Made by a program: the position numbers and the translations under genes
Shown here: positions 1 to 12,800 of the stretch, piece by piece
Position numbering within the stretch: the first letter of the stretch is position 1
Layout: every line of letters begins with the position of its first letter
The notes under the pieces: model-generated
What the model was told of the DNA's origin: nothing
What the model saw: only the letters and a program-made list of their open reading frames with translations
The model's database searches: none
NCBI RefSeq assembly: GCF_030936135.1
Contig: NC_082603.1
Span: 35,072,329-35,136,328 of the forward strand
Direction: 5' to 3'
DNA length: 64,000 nt
Origin: Gavia stellata
Lineage: Eukaryota; Chordata; Aves; Gaviiformes; Gaviidae

Positions 1-34
1 GCTTAAAAGTCACTTGGAATAAGCTATTGATTTG

Positions 35-334
35 TGGGTGTTGGTGTCTTCTCCCAAGTGACTAGTGCCAGGACAGGAGGAGATGGCCTCAAGTTGCGCC
101 AGGGGAGGGTCAGGCTGGATATTAGGAGAAATGTCTTTCCGGAGAGAGTGGTGAAGCACTGGAAGAGGCTACCCAGGGAGGTGGTGCAGTCCCCATCGCT
201 GGAGGTGTTCAAGGAAGGTGTGGACGTGGCACTGCGGGACATGGTTTAATGGGCATGGTGGGGTTGGGGTGGTGGTTGGACTTGATGATCTGACAGGTCT
301 TTTGCAACTGTAGTGATTCTGTGATCAAAGTACA
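35..334 (+). repeat. CR1 LINE, 5'-truncated 3' fragment (WLS intron 10)
   Basis: Carries the CR1 ORF2 C-terminal coding stretch ([35 protein letters not shown] then stop) and the typical 3' UTR through TGATCTGACAGGTCTTTTGCAAC to GATTCTGTGAT. It is antisense to WLS. A stop-free frame of about 70 codons survives, suggesting youth. Confidence 0.92.
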
Positions 335-796
335 TTTAAGTAGTGATATAAGCTCATTTGTACAGAGAGACTGCATCAGAGCTCAGAATAAATAGGTATA
401 GATACTGTCAGAAACAGCAGGGTTGCAAAGTCAACCCAGGGAAGATTGAATTCTGTTATTTCTCTGTGGGCAGACAAAGCCACCGGATTCTTTCAATGCG
501 AACAGAACATTTTTCCTCTTGCTGAGTTCTCAGAAACAACTAAACCATGTTGGCTGACACTTCAAACAGCACAGCCCCAAACCTTACCGTGAGCCAGAGG
601 CCTTTGTGATGGCTTCAGCCTAAGCAATTTTATGGCAGTGCTTCAAATAAATGAAAACAACTTCTTAAAAAGCAACTTATTATCAAATCTGCTTATAACA
701 GGCATGCTCTGTCTGAAGAGCAAGTGAGCCGGCGTCATTTGCGGCTAGGGAATCGGAGGCTGATGTTCTCAGACGGAGCCAAGTTTCGTCACTCAC
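335..796 (-). other. WLS intron 10, proximal part
   Basis: Starts at donor GTGAGT (796). Unique sequence apart from the CR1 fragment further left. No other feature seen. Confidence 0.8.
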
Positions 797-880
797 CTGG
801 CTCACGATGAAGAAGATGACCGTCATCGCTGCGCAAGCCAGGGTAATGAGCATCAGGAACTTGAACCTAAAAATCAGCCC
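797..880 (-). CDS. WLS: WLS coding exon 10 (TM7); last WLS exon in window
   Basis: The acceptor is CTAAACAG and the exon starts at 880. The 28 codons read [18 protein letters not shown] then [12 protein letters not shown] completes the YEGL sorting motif, and the rest is TM7. The donor is GTGAGT (796-791). Exons 11 and 12 (TM8 and cytoplasmic tail with the ER-retrieval signal known in mammals) are not in the window. Confidence 0.96.
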
Positions 881-3800
881 CTGTTTAGAGACAAATGTCA
901 CTGGTCACATTAACAGAATCCACAAAACCCATTTTTGTTTTTAGCATATACAAGACAGAAGTATAAAAAAGAAAAAAAAAAAGGGTCCAACCCACGAAAC
1001 CCCAAAGCAAAACAACCTCCACCCACTCCTCTGCGCCGTGTTCACGACAGCCCATATTCTCCGCTCCCCACACGTCTGCATTCCTCCCGGATGCTCCGAG
1101 CCGGGTGTGCATGTCTGGACAGCTCTGGCTTTCCATTACATTTGCTTTTGTGACTGATTTACCAAGAGTTAACGTGGAAGAGGAGGCAGGTCAGGGTAAG
1201 ACATGGGTTTCACCCACCAGCCAGCCTGATAGCTCATAGCTTTTGTAAAACAAACATCTATGGAGAGCTTGCATGGCTTAGCAAGACGAGTCGGTGTTTC
1301 TACGCTGCGGGTACAGGGTCCGTACCAGACTAATCCTCACCTCCAGAGCCTGTCGGGGAGGAAACTGCAGCGATTCTCAACGCCTGTCAAAACTACGCTG
1401 GCTCTGACAGGAGAACGTGGATTATAAGACAAACAAAGGCTCAAGGTCACTCGGTTGGGAATTTGGCTGCACACTGTACTTGCTTTCACCAGTTTTACAT
1501 TTTTACTTACAAATTCTTTTGGCGTTGTTTTTGTGTGTGTCTGGGTTTTTTTAACCTGTTTCTGGTATTTTGGTGGAAATGTCAGTGTCTGCGTAGTTAC
1601 TATGCCACACTGCGACAACAAATGGCTATTAATTCAACTCTTCCAGATCAGATGCATGCTTGCCAGATGTTTGTATACAGAGCACAGCTGCAGCAGCTCT
1701 ACAATACAAGCTGAAGTCCTGTGCCTCTTGCTGAAGAGAAAGCTGGAAAAAATACTCCTTATCTTCTTCAAATTCTCTCTAGTCCTATTTTCTATTTTTT
1801 TATGTGCATTCCTGATGGGTGATAATGGACTTGTTTAAATCAGAAGTGACCATCACTTAACAGAACAACATTGGTGATAAATATTTACATGCCCATGGAA
1901 ACAACAGGCACTCTCGGCTTAAGCACTTAAACTGAGCTCCTCGTGTTTTGCAGCACTTAAAGACAGCTAGGACAGAAACAACATACAATATCATGGGCTA
2001 AAACCAGGGACAATGGGCTGAACGTGTCCCATCTCGATCCTAGCGGGACAGTTTCCTCCCTGCAACTTGGTTAGGAAAAGACAACCCCAAAAATCTAAAT
2101 TCACACCATGGAAAAACAGGGTGGCCTTAGCAACGCTTTCCATTAAACACAATAAGTAATATTACAGGAGGAGAAATGGAGGTATGGGGAACTGATGTGC
2201 TTACAACCCATAGTAATTTAAATGGTAATTTAGGCAGTTTTCTTCTATTCGCCGACACTGTTGAGTAAACTGGGAGATGGCAACTACTTATAGAAAAGGA
2301 GAGCTAGCTTACATACCCTCCTGACAGTTGAAAATACTTCATCCGGACTAAAGACCCAAATAAAGAAGAAACTTCACAACAGTCAAACTAAACAGCATTT
2401 AGGGTTTCAGGCAACACAAGAAGGCCAATACAGATCAGATCTTCCAATTCAGGACTATATGGATAGAGAAGGTCTCAGTATAGACTTTAAGGTCAAAAAT
2501 GCATCTTAAAAATAAAGTATTGGGCAACAAGGAGGGACATTACCTCGTAATGAAGGCGGCGAGCCTTGCTCATGGCTGGGAGGCTTGACTGCTTTCCACT
2601 GATGTTTCTGAACACTTGGAAGACCATAAAACACAGGAAGAGAAAATAGAGACACAAGCAGATTCCCGCGACTATAATAAAGGCCATCTGGGCAGCGCAA
2701 GTTAAGAGAACATGGTATGAGCTAAACAGAAATAGTAGAAAACATTATTCAGGCGATTCACTTATTTTAAGGTCATCCCAAAGATCATAATTAAACTTCT
2801 AGCGGGCAGCAAACACTCAGGACAGCAGCGTGCCTGAGAGCAAGGCAGCACGGGTCAAGCCCACTGGCTCGGTGGGGAGCGCAGGCTCCGATGTCCCCCA
2901 GCGCTCGGCACGGCAGCGAGGAGGGATAACACGCCAAATCGCTCGCCTGTTCGAAACCTGCAGAGGAGATTTGGGAAGCCGTCACCAACCAGCACCATCT
3001 TCGGAGAGGCTCCTGCGAGGGGGTTGGATGTCGCGGAAGGGGGACTAATCGCATTAGCTTATCTCAGCCCAGTAATCGAAATTAATGGCAGTGAAAGCCA
3101 GCCCTTCCAGCGGGACCTGGCAGCCTGAAAGAGCAATTCACGGAAATGCCTCAGCAACATGTGCCTGAGCAATGGCAGCAAACTGGGGGGCAGATGCTAT
3201 CGCAGCTGGGGCTGGGGGGGAAGGCGGAGCGGGCGCTGCTGGAGCAGCACTGGCTCTGGGGTTATCGTGATGACACCCAGGACCTAAATCCCCCATGCTT
3301 CCCCCCAAATCTCAGACATCTTGAGGGGACTGCAGAGAGGTGGGTGCTGGTCTCTTCTCCCAAGTGACAAGTGATAGGGCAAGAGGAGATGGCCTCAAGT
3401 TGCGCCAGGGGAGGTTTAGATTGGATATTAGGAAAAACTTCTTTCCCGAGAGAGTGGTGAAGCACTGGAAGAGGCTGCCCAGGGAGGTGGTGGAGTCCCC
3501 ATCCCTGGAGGTGTTCAAGGAAGGTGTGGACATGGCACTGCGGGACATGGTTTAGTGGGCGTGGTGGGGTTGGGTTGGTGGTTGGACTTGGTGATCTGAC
3601 AGGTCTTTTCCAACCTTAGGGATTCTGTGATTCTCCAGTGACTTCCCCAAGCACAGCACCAGTTCCTGGCAGCACCTAGCACCAAACCTGCCAAGAACTG
3701 CTTCTTCCAAACGACACCGGCATCTCCCACAGCGCCTGAGCCCCACCTCACAGCCCCAGTCTACCAAAAGGAGGAGGGTCTCCCCACACCCCACAGGTGT

Positions 3801-6800
3801 CTGGCAGGAGGGGAGCAGCTCCCTCGCCTACCGACACAGACCGAGCCTGCCCTGAGCCGGGTGGAAGGATACAGCCAGCTCTGTGCCAACTTCAGTGGTC
3901 CAGATGCTGTAGAAGGGGTTCTTCAGCTGCACCCCCCTGCAAAGAGGAGAGAAAACACCGAGCTGCCACAGAAGCCAACAGGCTCAGAGAGCCCCACGCC
4001 TCCTCTGCAGCCTAGAAAGAGCCAGCCACACTGCTTTCCTGTGGGAGCGAGGAGGAGACAAGGTGGGAAGCATTTCTTTATGGCTCTATAGGACAAGATA
4101 TGCTGCTGGGAAACACCAGCATGCTTCAGTGTGCTCACCAGAGCCGCTCCTCGCTTCATGAGATGGGGCTGTGCATCCAGCCACGGGGGTTAAGCTGCTG
4201 GTCCCTGCTGCGGGAGGTGGCTGGGAGCCTCTGCTTGCTCCTCAGGGAAGGCTCGCCCCAGGGAGCGGCACACACGGGCTGGAGAGCAGCGCTGCACCTA
4301 CCTCTCACACATGTCGAAGATGAAGAGGCAGAAGGAGCCAACAGCTATGGGTCCAACCTGCTTCCAGTACCCCGAGAGACGATTCCGCTCGTTCTGGTCC
4401 TAATCGGAGGGTCAAGAGGTGGCGATGAGGAGGAGAAGAAAAAGGAAAAACAAGTTAGCGTGAAGTCCTCTCACCTGGCGCGAGTCCCCACAGCATTGTG
4501 TCCAACACTCAACAAGTATAAGCGAGTTGCCAGGTATCGCTGCAAGTGGGGCTGGAAACCACTTCCCCTTCTGTGTTGCACCCACCATCATGTGCTCTCC
4601 GCAGAAGATGATCCAAAACGACAGGAGCATGGCATAGAAAATGCCTTGTCGAATGTCTCCAAAAAGCAACATCCAAGTCCAGTCAAATCCGATGGAAAAC
4701 CACTCCACAGGGATGTTAATGAACGTCATGGAAATTCCCAGAGCAAAGATGACCCTGGAGAGGCAGAAACACCATCCCTTTCCGGTTTGCAAGGCAAGGA
4801 CACAGAGCCCCAGAAGCTGAAGCTGTGCATGAAGAGCAACAGAAGAAAATCTGGCACTGTTCGGGCAGTGGCGTTGGGGCATCACCTCCTGCCAGCAAAC
4901 CCTCTGGGGCTAAGCCCCTCTGAGCAGCCACGGGCAAATGCAGCTGCTCATTCTCTGGGAGTGGGAATTCCCAGAAGCTATGGATGTCTCCTGTTCCCAC
5001 TGTGCCTGGGTGGAGGGAGGGCACAGAGAAGAGACCACTCCTGTCTCCCCAAACATGGGCTCTGCCAGGGAGCAGTGACCACCTCGGTCAGGGTCCTCTT
5101 GCTTGAAGGTCACCTTAGCTAACGCGCGAGCCCCTACTCACTTCTCCAGCAGGACAGGAGCGCGTGTCATCAGCGTGATCCGTCTCCAGTACCAGACCAT
5201 GATAATTAAAATGCTGGGGGTAAGGAAGGTCTTCATGGCAAACCACACTTTTGTAAAGCCGCCGTTTTGGTGGATGCCCTAAGGAAAACCAAGGTGGAAC
5301 GCAATAGCTGTACAGGGTTTAACATCATTACTCCGTGCTTCTCCTTACAGGAACTGACAGGAGAGGCACGTACATGGCAGTACATGTAAGAACACGTAGA
5401 TGCAACTACTCTTTGAAAGATGCAGTTTGCCCAACACAGGAAAGGGAGCAGGTGCCTACTTAGCACCCAGGCCATCTGAGCAGGCGTCAGAGGTCCTAAA
5501 AACAAATACCAACACACAGAGCTCCCACTGCAAGGTGGAGAGCAGCCGAGAGAGGGGCAGTCTGACACAGGGCGGAAAAAGCTGGCAGAATTGCTCTCAG
5601 ACAAGTAATAAAATACTCATGAAGCCAAGTCACCACTGGTGGGAAACGCATCAGCCAAATTAATGCATTTCTCCAGACACACGCCCTCCCACTGCTGTCT
5701 GCGGCCACCACAGCCGGCTGGCTCGCTGCTTCTGCCGAGAGGGATGGTGGTGGGAGGTTTTCCAGCTGGGAGTACCCATGGCCACCGAGCCTCAAGGGAG
5801 GGCAGGAGCAGAGATAGCTGACAGCCATCCCAAACATCTGCGTGGCGATGGCCAACTCCAAGACAGACCAGGACCCCCCCGAACCCTCCGTAGGTCCTAT
5901 CTGTGAGAGGCAGGGCTTAATCAGGTGGAGGACTCTGCACCAGAGCCAGACTGTGGTGGGGAGGAGAGGACACAGGGGAGCTCACGGAGCCACGGGAAGA
6001 GTCCAGCTCTAGAGGTGGTCACAGGGCAGTGCAGGAGGGTGGCACTGCTCAAGGCTTGGGGAGGGCTCCTCAGAAGAAAGCAGTCCAAGAGGGCATTCCT
6101 CGGAAAAGAGGGAAGTCACGCTTGCTGGAGCGTGTCCAGAGAAGGGCGACGGAGCTGGTGAGGGGTCTGGAGCACAAGTCTGATGAGGAGCGGCTGAGGG
6201 AGCTGGGGTTGTTCAGTCTGGAGAAGGGGAGGCTGAGGGGAGACCTCATCGCTCTCTACAACTCCCTGAAAGGGGGTTGTGGGGAGGTGGGTGCTGGTCT
6301 CTTCTCCCAAGTGACAAGTGACAGGACAAGAGGAGATGGCCTCAAGTTGCGCCAGGGGAGGTTCAGGCTGGATATTAGGAGAAATTTCTTCCCTGAGAGA
6401 GTGGTGAAGCATTGGAAGAGGCTGCCCAGGGAGGTGGTGGGGTCACCATCCCTGGAGGTGTTCAAGGAAGGTGTGGACGTGGCACTGCGGGACATGGTTT
6501 AGTGGGCATGGTGGGGTTGGGGTGATGGTTGGACTTGATGATCTGACAGGTCTTTTCCAACCTTAAGGATTCTGTGATTTGCAGGTAGGAACTACACGCG
6601 ATGAAAAGTAGGACCTCGCTGTGGATCAAAGAGATCAAGAAAGGAGCTGCAGCAGCCCCCTGGCAGACATCACGGACAGAAGCAAGACATACACTTACCA
6701 CGAGGCGGATATCCTTGATTTCTCCAATGCCCACGTTAATGCCCTTCCTCTCATTCACGGGGAGACGGATGTTGATAAGGTAGAATTTGTGGGCCACGCT

Positions 6801-9800
6801 GCCGATCTCCATGAAGGGAAGGAAGTCACAGTCGTAGTGACGGCCTTCAGACTCCAGGGTCTAGCGAAAGGGCACAGAGCAGCACGACGGCGGTCAGCCT
6901 CAGACAGGCCAGCACGCCCTCCACGGTGAGGGTCTGCAAAAGCCCTAATGCTGAACATAGCTGGGACCATTGCTAGTACCGAGCGCCTGTTTGCTAATTC
7001 CAACCTTTGCCTGGGGAGAATCTGTGGAGAACATCAGCAGCTTGGGGACATTTTTGCTCAAGTTTTTGAATGTTTTGGGTCATTGAGTCAAGAGTGTTTG
7101 AACTCAAGCAGGTTCACACCTCAGGCTCTTACATATATTTAAAGTCAAGGGAGTCTTTTGAGATGAAAGGCTGCTTTGGGATCCAAGCTTCCTCCCTCAG
7201 CAAGCACAACTTGAGCCAAAACAAAATACGCAACCCTCTCACACATGTCTTAATGTGGAGGTTCTTAAGTCCTGTTTTACTAGTAATACTCTCCTCCGCA
7301 CCTTCTAAGTATTTACTGCATATATTTGGCTGTATGGAAGAGTACGGGCGTTACCAGACACATAAGTGGGTTGCTGAAGGGGACTGTGAAATGGGAGAAC
7401 AAGACACAGAGCTGAAAAACACGGCATGGTAAAGAGGCACCAGATTAATTTAAGCACAGGAATTACAGTCTGCTTTATTTAAACAAGATGCTCTGTTCTC
7501 AATTGCTAGCTGTGCTCTCTGCTCCTAAGCTTTGCAGCTTGAGGCATTAAGAAGTTACTTTAAGAAACTCTTGCCCCACCTCTCCAGGTTCTTTGAGTGC
7601 TGCAGTGTCCCTGGTGGGCTATTTCCTCGCCACTCCTGAAGAACAAGGTTTTGTCCATCACAGAAGTACAAGATGGAAAGGTCCAAGTTCTCTAGGACGG
7701 TTGGGGGTATACAGATCTCAAAGCGTTCAAGTTCCAGCCTGATCGCAACTGCAGAGGGCAATTTTGCTTGCACCTGGATCTGTGTGTTGACCTCACACCT
7801 CTTCTTCCTTACAGTTTTAAATCTACCTTTGACTTCATCCCCTTCTCTTGTATCACCAAACAGAACCATTTGCATGTAGAGCTCATCACGTTTTCAAAGA
7901 TTTTGAGCCAAGAGAAAGCTGACATGCTTCAAAGTTATGATTGAACAACTCGGAGCCTCTAGGAAGCACCATGAAGGAAAGGAAGAGGACAAGTCCCACC
8001 ACGCTCCCACACCTCCCATGTCATCAAAACACCTTACTTTTGGTGAGCCAAAGGTGCATTTCAGCTTCCTGATCTCTATTGCATGCGCTATTTCTTCCCA
8101 ATCATCAAACATGTCATCACGATACGCTAACGACACATCCAGGGTAATTTCTGCATTTTCTTCTGCAAGAGTAAGGAGACATCAGGCTTGTTAGAGAGGA
8201 ATGGTACAGAACATCAGAAGGGTGGGAGAGCCTCTAGACACTGAAAGGACCTCTGAAAGGCATGCAGCTATGGAGGGGAATGGAAATTTTTACGTTCCAA
8301 ACAATACAGATCAAATTACCTTTTTCAAAACTTTTTATCTCCTCTCTAGTAGAGAAGAAAGAACTTTTACCGGTTGCAATGGTCTGATATCTTTGTAACA
8401 TATCATGACTTACAGCTTATGTTACGGTTGCGGGTGAAGAGCGGTATTTATTCAAATAACATTAGAAACACTAATGCATATAAAACTGGAACCTAGACAG
8501 CTGCAGAGACAGACAGTAAGCCAGAAAGCCACCCAGCACCCTCACCACAGGTTGGCAGAGGGATGGTAAGAGAGGCTTCAATGTAGACTTTCTGCAGGTA
8601 ATGCAAGGGTGTGCAATAGGTCCTTCTGCTTTGGGAAGCAACTGGATTGCATCATAGGATTTGCTTTAAATTGACATTGAAATAGCATTGTTACTGAAAA
8701 CCACAAAAAAGATAAAGTATATAACTGTATATACTGCGTGCGTAGTTAGATGAACCATATAAAGGAGAAACCATGCAACTAATGGGACACTTTGTTCATT
8801 TAGACATGATAGCAGAAGTCATCTATCAACGTAACCTTACGTTTCTTCTGGCTGTAGGTTCGCCATCCATAAACACTGAAGCCCAACATCTTGAATAAAA
8901 GGTCTAGAATATGCCCCTTAACAAAGATGTTTTCTACCAGAGAGATTTTTAAATGAAAGAAACAAAAAGGGAAAAGTCAAAACGCATCACCAAAAGTCCA
9001 AGTCACTTCACAATTGCCCATACCTAGGATCCTCCTCACAGTAGGAGTATGGTGTGTAACTGTTTTTAAATACGCTCTTGCTAGGATGCTGCCAAGAGGT
9101 CATGGCTGCAAGAAGGAAACGGGGCTGGAACAGACTTATTTAGGTGCCATAACTGAGCAAGTTCATGAGTTACAAGAGTTACAGTTAAAGCCTGCCAAGC
9201 AGCAACACATAAACATACTTTAAAAACCCCAGGCAAGTCTGTACTAGCTCTACCAGATGTAAAATCCTCCTATTTACCAGGCCCAGATCCCAGGGAAGGC
9301 TCTGAAAGAGGAACACATTCAGAAACGAGCATGTGCGTGCTACAACCTAGCCTCTTTTCGTAGATCACCAAACTGAGAGCTGCAGCTGTTGGAAACGTGT
9401 TGGAAACGTGTTGGAAGATGGCTGCAGAACCACCCGCTGTTGGAAAAGCGTTGGAAGATGGCTGCAGAACCACCCACCGCTGGAAAAGCGTTGGAAGATG
9501 GCTGCAGAACCACTTGCGCCGGTGTCGAAGTACCACGCTCTCACTGCAAACAGCTCAGGCTTGCAAGCTCCCTGGGAGCGCGCCATGGCACACTCCCGAG
9601 CTCAGGAGGTCCGAAATGCCTCTGCAGATCTAGGCTGACACACCCCCCATTCCATCAGGGCCGCGTCACTCCATAGGCAGACACTGTATGTGCTCTGCCC
9701 TGTAAGGATGCGGAAGGCGTACACGATGCCAGCGCCCATAGCCTTTCACCAGGAATAGTCTGTATGACAACAGGGCTTGCTTGATCTCACAGCAGCAGCC

Positions 9801-12800
9801 CGCGCACGGGAACGGGCTGCAAAGACATGTCAACACTTGGTGAACTTTGAAGTTCAGCTCCAAAAAAAATCCGGTCTTGGTAATCCTGAAAGGGAGACTG
9901 TTTCATGTCTACAAGTAAGCATGAGTCTTTCAAGTGCTGTGTGTCCCATATATTTGTCATCTTTTTCAGCTATATTTTTGTTGGGAATATGCGGTGGCAT
10001 ACTCATCCAAAATGATGGGAAGGGGCGTGGATGGTATCTGTGGTTTAGACTTGCTATTTATACAGTGTTTGGAGGTGGCTCTGTTATGCATCTGATGTGG
10101 ACGCATCAAGATTTTTCTCTGCATTTTTTTTGCACACATGATCTATAACATCCAGATTGAGATCAAGTTCCTTTCCGCAGCAGCCATTAGTTAGGTTTCC
10201 ATGAAACATGAATTTGCCATCTCAGATCCGCTATTTAGAAGACCAGCAAAACAGATAAATGGGAACATAAGGTTAAACTTGGCCCAGCTAAAAAGAACTA
10301 CAAACTTCATTTCAGAAGCCATAAAACCAACTGGAATGCTTGGGATTAAATCCAACAAAAACTGCTTTCATTATTTCATCTTTGCAATCCAAATGTTGCT
10401 GCTGTCATCAACTATGAAAACCAGAAGGCAGGAGATACACTAGTGCGTGCCTTTCCAGAGCAATGGATCAGAATCTCCCTCTGAATTTCCATCAGTCTCT
10501 GCGTCGGGGTAACACCTCCCATCAGAACAGAGTTTTGTACAAAGACCCTTCAAGACTGTCAATATAAAATACAGACATATGTATGCATACATACGCACAC
10601 ACACACACATATATATATGTATTTCAGCACAGCAGACTGATAGTCCTCCCCAGTCCCCTCTCAGCCTTTCATTAGCCATCTCCATTCTCCCAGAGGAACA
10701 AATAAGGACAGTGTTTGGCAGAGAACTGACTTTTAAGAAGATTCGTGACTTATTCACGTTAAACCCAAAATGTCTGACGGTGAAGAGACAATTTGGGTGC
10801 GTGGGTCCTTTTCCTGCACAGCGATAACACTCCTGAAGGCCTCTGCACGCATACGTGCGTGAGGGGAAGGAGGAGAGAAGCAGCAGCTTATGTTCCACCA
10901 CGCTTGGCTTCAACATAAAAGAACGGTGTTTCAAAACAGCGTTATTTACCATCAAAACAGCTGATGGGAGGAGTGAACAGGAAGCAAGAGACTGACAGTC
11001 AAGCCAGTTTTTACTTCTGGAAGTGCTGAGATTGAGCAGAGTATTTTAATTATTCAAGGCTGAGCCACAGCAAAAGAGGAAGAATTCATGCAAGGAAGAG
11101 AAAAAGCTACTGCAAACCTGTGCTCAGCTTCCCAGGTGCTATCGTGTTCGAGGAAAGCAATTATTCAGTTCCTCCACGCACGTTAATCAAGATTCTCCAG
11201 AATTTCCCAACAATAAAAGGTAGAAATAAGTAGGTAGAAATTTCTTATTCAGTACCAAGAGATGAAATTGCCCATGCCAAGAAACATCATCTCCCAAGGG
11301 CCACATCAGAGCATCTCTTGACGGCACGCTCCAGATTAACCTTGCCTTCACAGAGCTTGTAGATAACATCTCAATAATTTGGAGCCTGGTAAATCCCCTC
11401 TGATACTAGCAGCTCAAGCACTGAGTGACAACCTCACTAGCATCATGGGCTTACATTAAAACCCCTACAGAAATGACAGGTTTGTTTAGATGATTATGCG
11501 TTCCAGGGATGACCAACGAGGAGAAGACACGCTCCTGCTGGGGTTCCCAGCTTTGAGCTTTCTCAGCGACTCTCCGTTCGCAGGGCTATGAGAAGCTCCG
11601 AAGCAGGTCAGAGCCACGACCCCCCTACAGCGAGGGACTCCCCGGTACCCGTCATGCTCCGAGCACCGCCAATGTGTTTTTTTCAAGTTGGCATTTTACT
11701 GCCAGACGTTCAGTGCCCAAGATCTTTTCTGTGATTCACTTTTAGTGTGATATTAGCAGAGGATATCTTCACTCACGTTACAATAGTCTAAAAATAGAGA
11801 AGTTGTTCCAGAAGATGGCTCTGTGCCAGCTGCATACTAATACAGCTGTCTGGAAAGAAGTGCATGCAAGCAAACGGAAGAAATGCTAGAATTATTTGCA
11901 TTACACTTCCATGTTTCACCAGCTCTCTAAAATTATAAAACCTACCAAAGAGACCAAAATGAGATGAATTTGAACAGGAGTCTGCAGTGCTCGGCCATTC
12001 GACTGTACGCAATTGCTTTCCAACTGCAAAGAAACCAGAGGTCATTCTCGCTTCCTAACATTTTAAATTCATTAGATATAAAAAGAGAAGAAAACAAGGG
12101 GTTTTGGTTGGGTTTTTTTAGACTGAAAATTTGTAAAGGCCCCTCCGTACTCTTATGCTGCCTGATAAATAAAGGCGTCATTATCCAATGCCCAGCATGG
12201 TGCAACCACCACTTTGTACTCCTCAGGGACATTGCATTCCTGGATGTCAATTCCGTATTAAGCCATTTCAGGTTTATTTTTCCACAAGGTGAAACTGAGG
12301 CAGGAAGAGCCCAGCTCTGGGGGCTTCTGAAGCCTGTGGCAGTCAGGGAGCGAGCAGCCTCCAGGTCCCTGCTCCAGCTAAGCATGGATACCGGTGAATT
12401 ATTTCTTGGCACGTAGAAGGTCATGCTGCAAAGCGGTTCAGAGAGAAGGACTGATGTTCCCTGTTAAGAACACTGCAGCTTGCCAAATGCAAACAGGCCA
12501 GACCCATGGCAGCAGACCAGCCCAAAAATAAATAAAATTAAAAAAAAAAAAGAGAAATCCCCTCCAAGCTCACAGCACATCCTCCCACCCTTCTCCGAGG
12601 TACCCTGCCCATGAGAGCCCAGCAGCAAGATGTCCCAACAAGCAACAGCTAAAGCAAAGCAGGAATGAGTTTTTAAAGTGCATCTGCTGTGCAGGGAATG
12701 GAGGTGACCACCTAACCTACCAAGGAAAGGGGATTTGCACACTCCTTACCAGCAACCCCGGCCATGGACGGCCGCAGCGCTGCTCTGCAGAGGGGAAGGG

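Noticed and set aside
4100..5122. 340-codon open frame on the plus strand
   Set aside because: It lies antisense to WLS exons 5-7 and crosses their introns. The openness comes from the conserved coding strand opposite. No recognisable domain.
6029..6502. 157-codon frame as an independent gene
   Set aside because: Its C-terminal part is CR1 ORF2 and the element is 5'-truncated, so it is a LINE relic rather than a host gene.
9270..9676. Overlapping repetitive frames of 73-95 codons
   Set aside because: They are translations of the 40-bp minisatellite in several frames.
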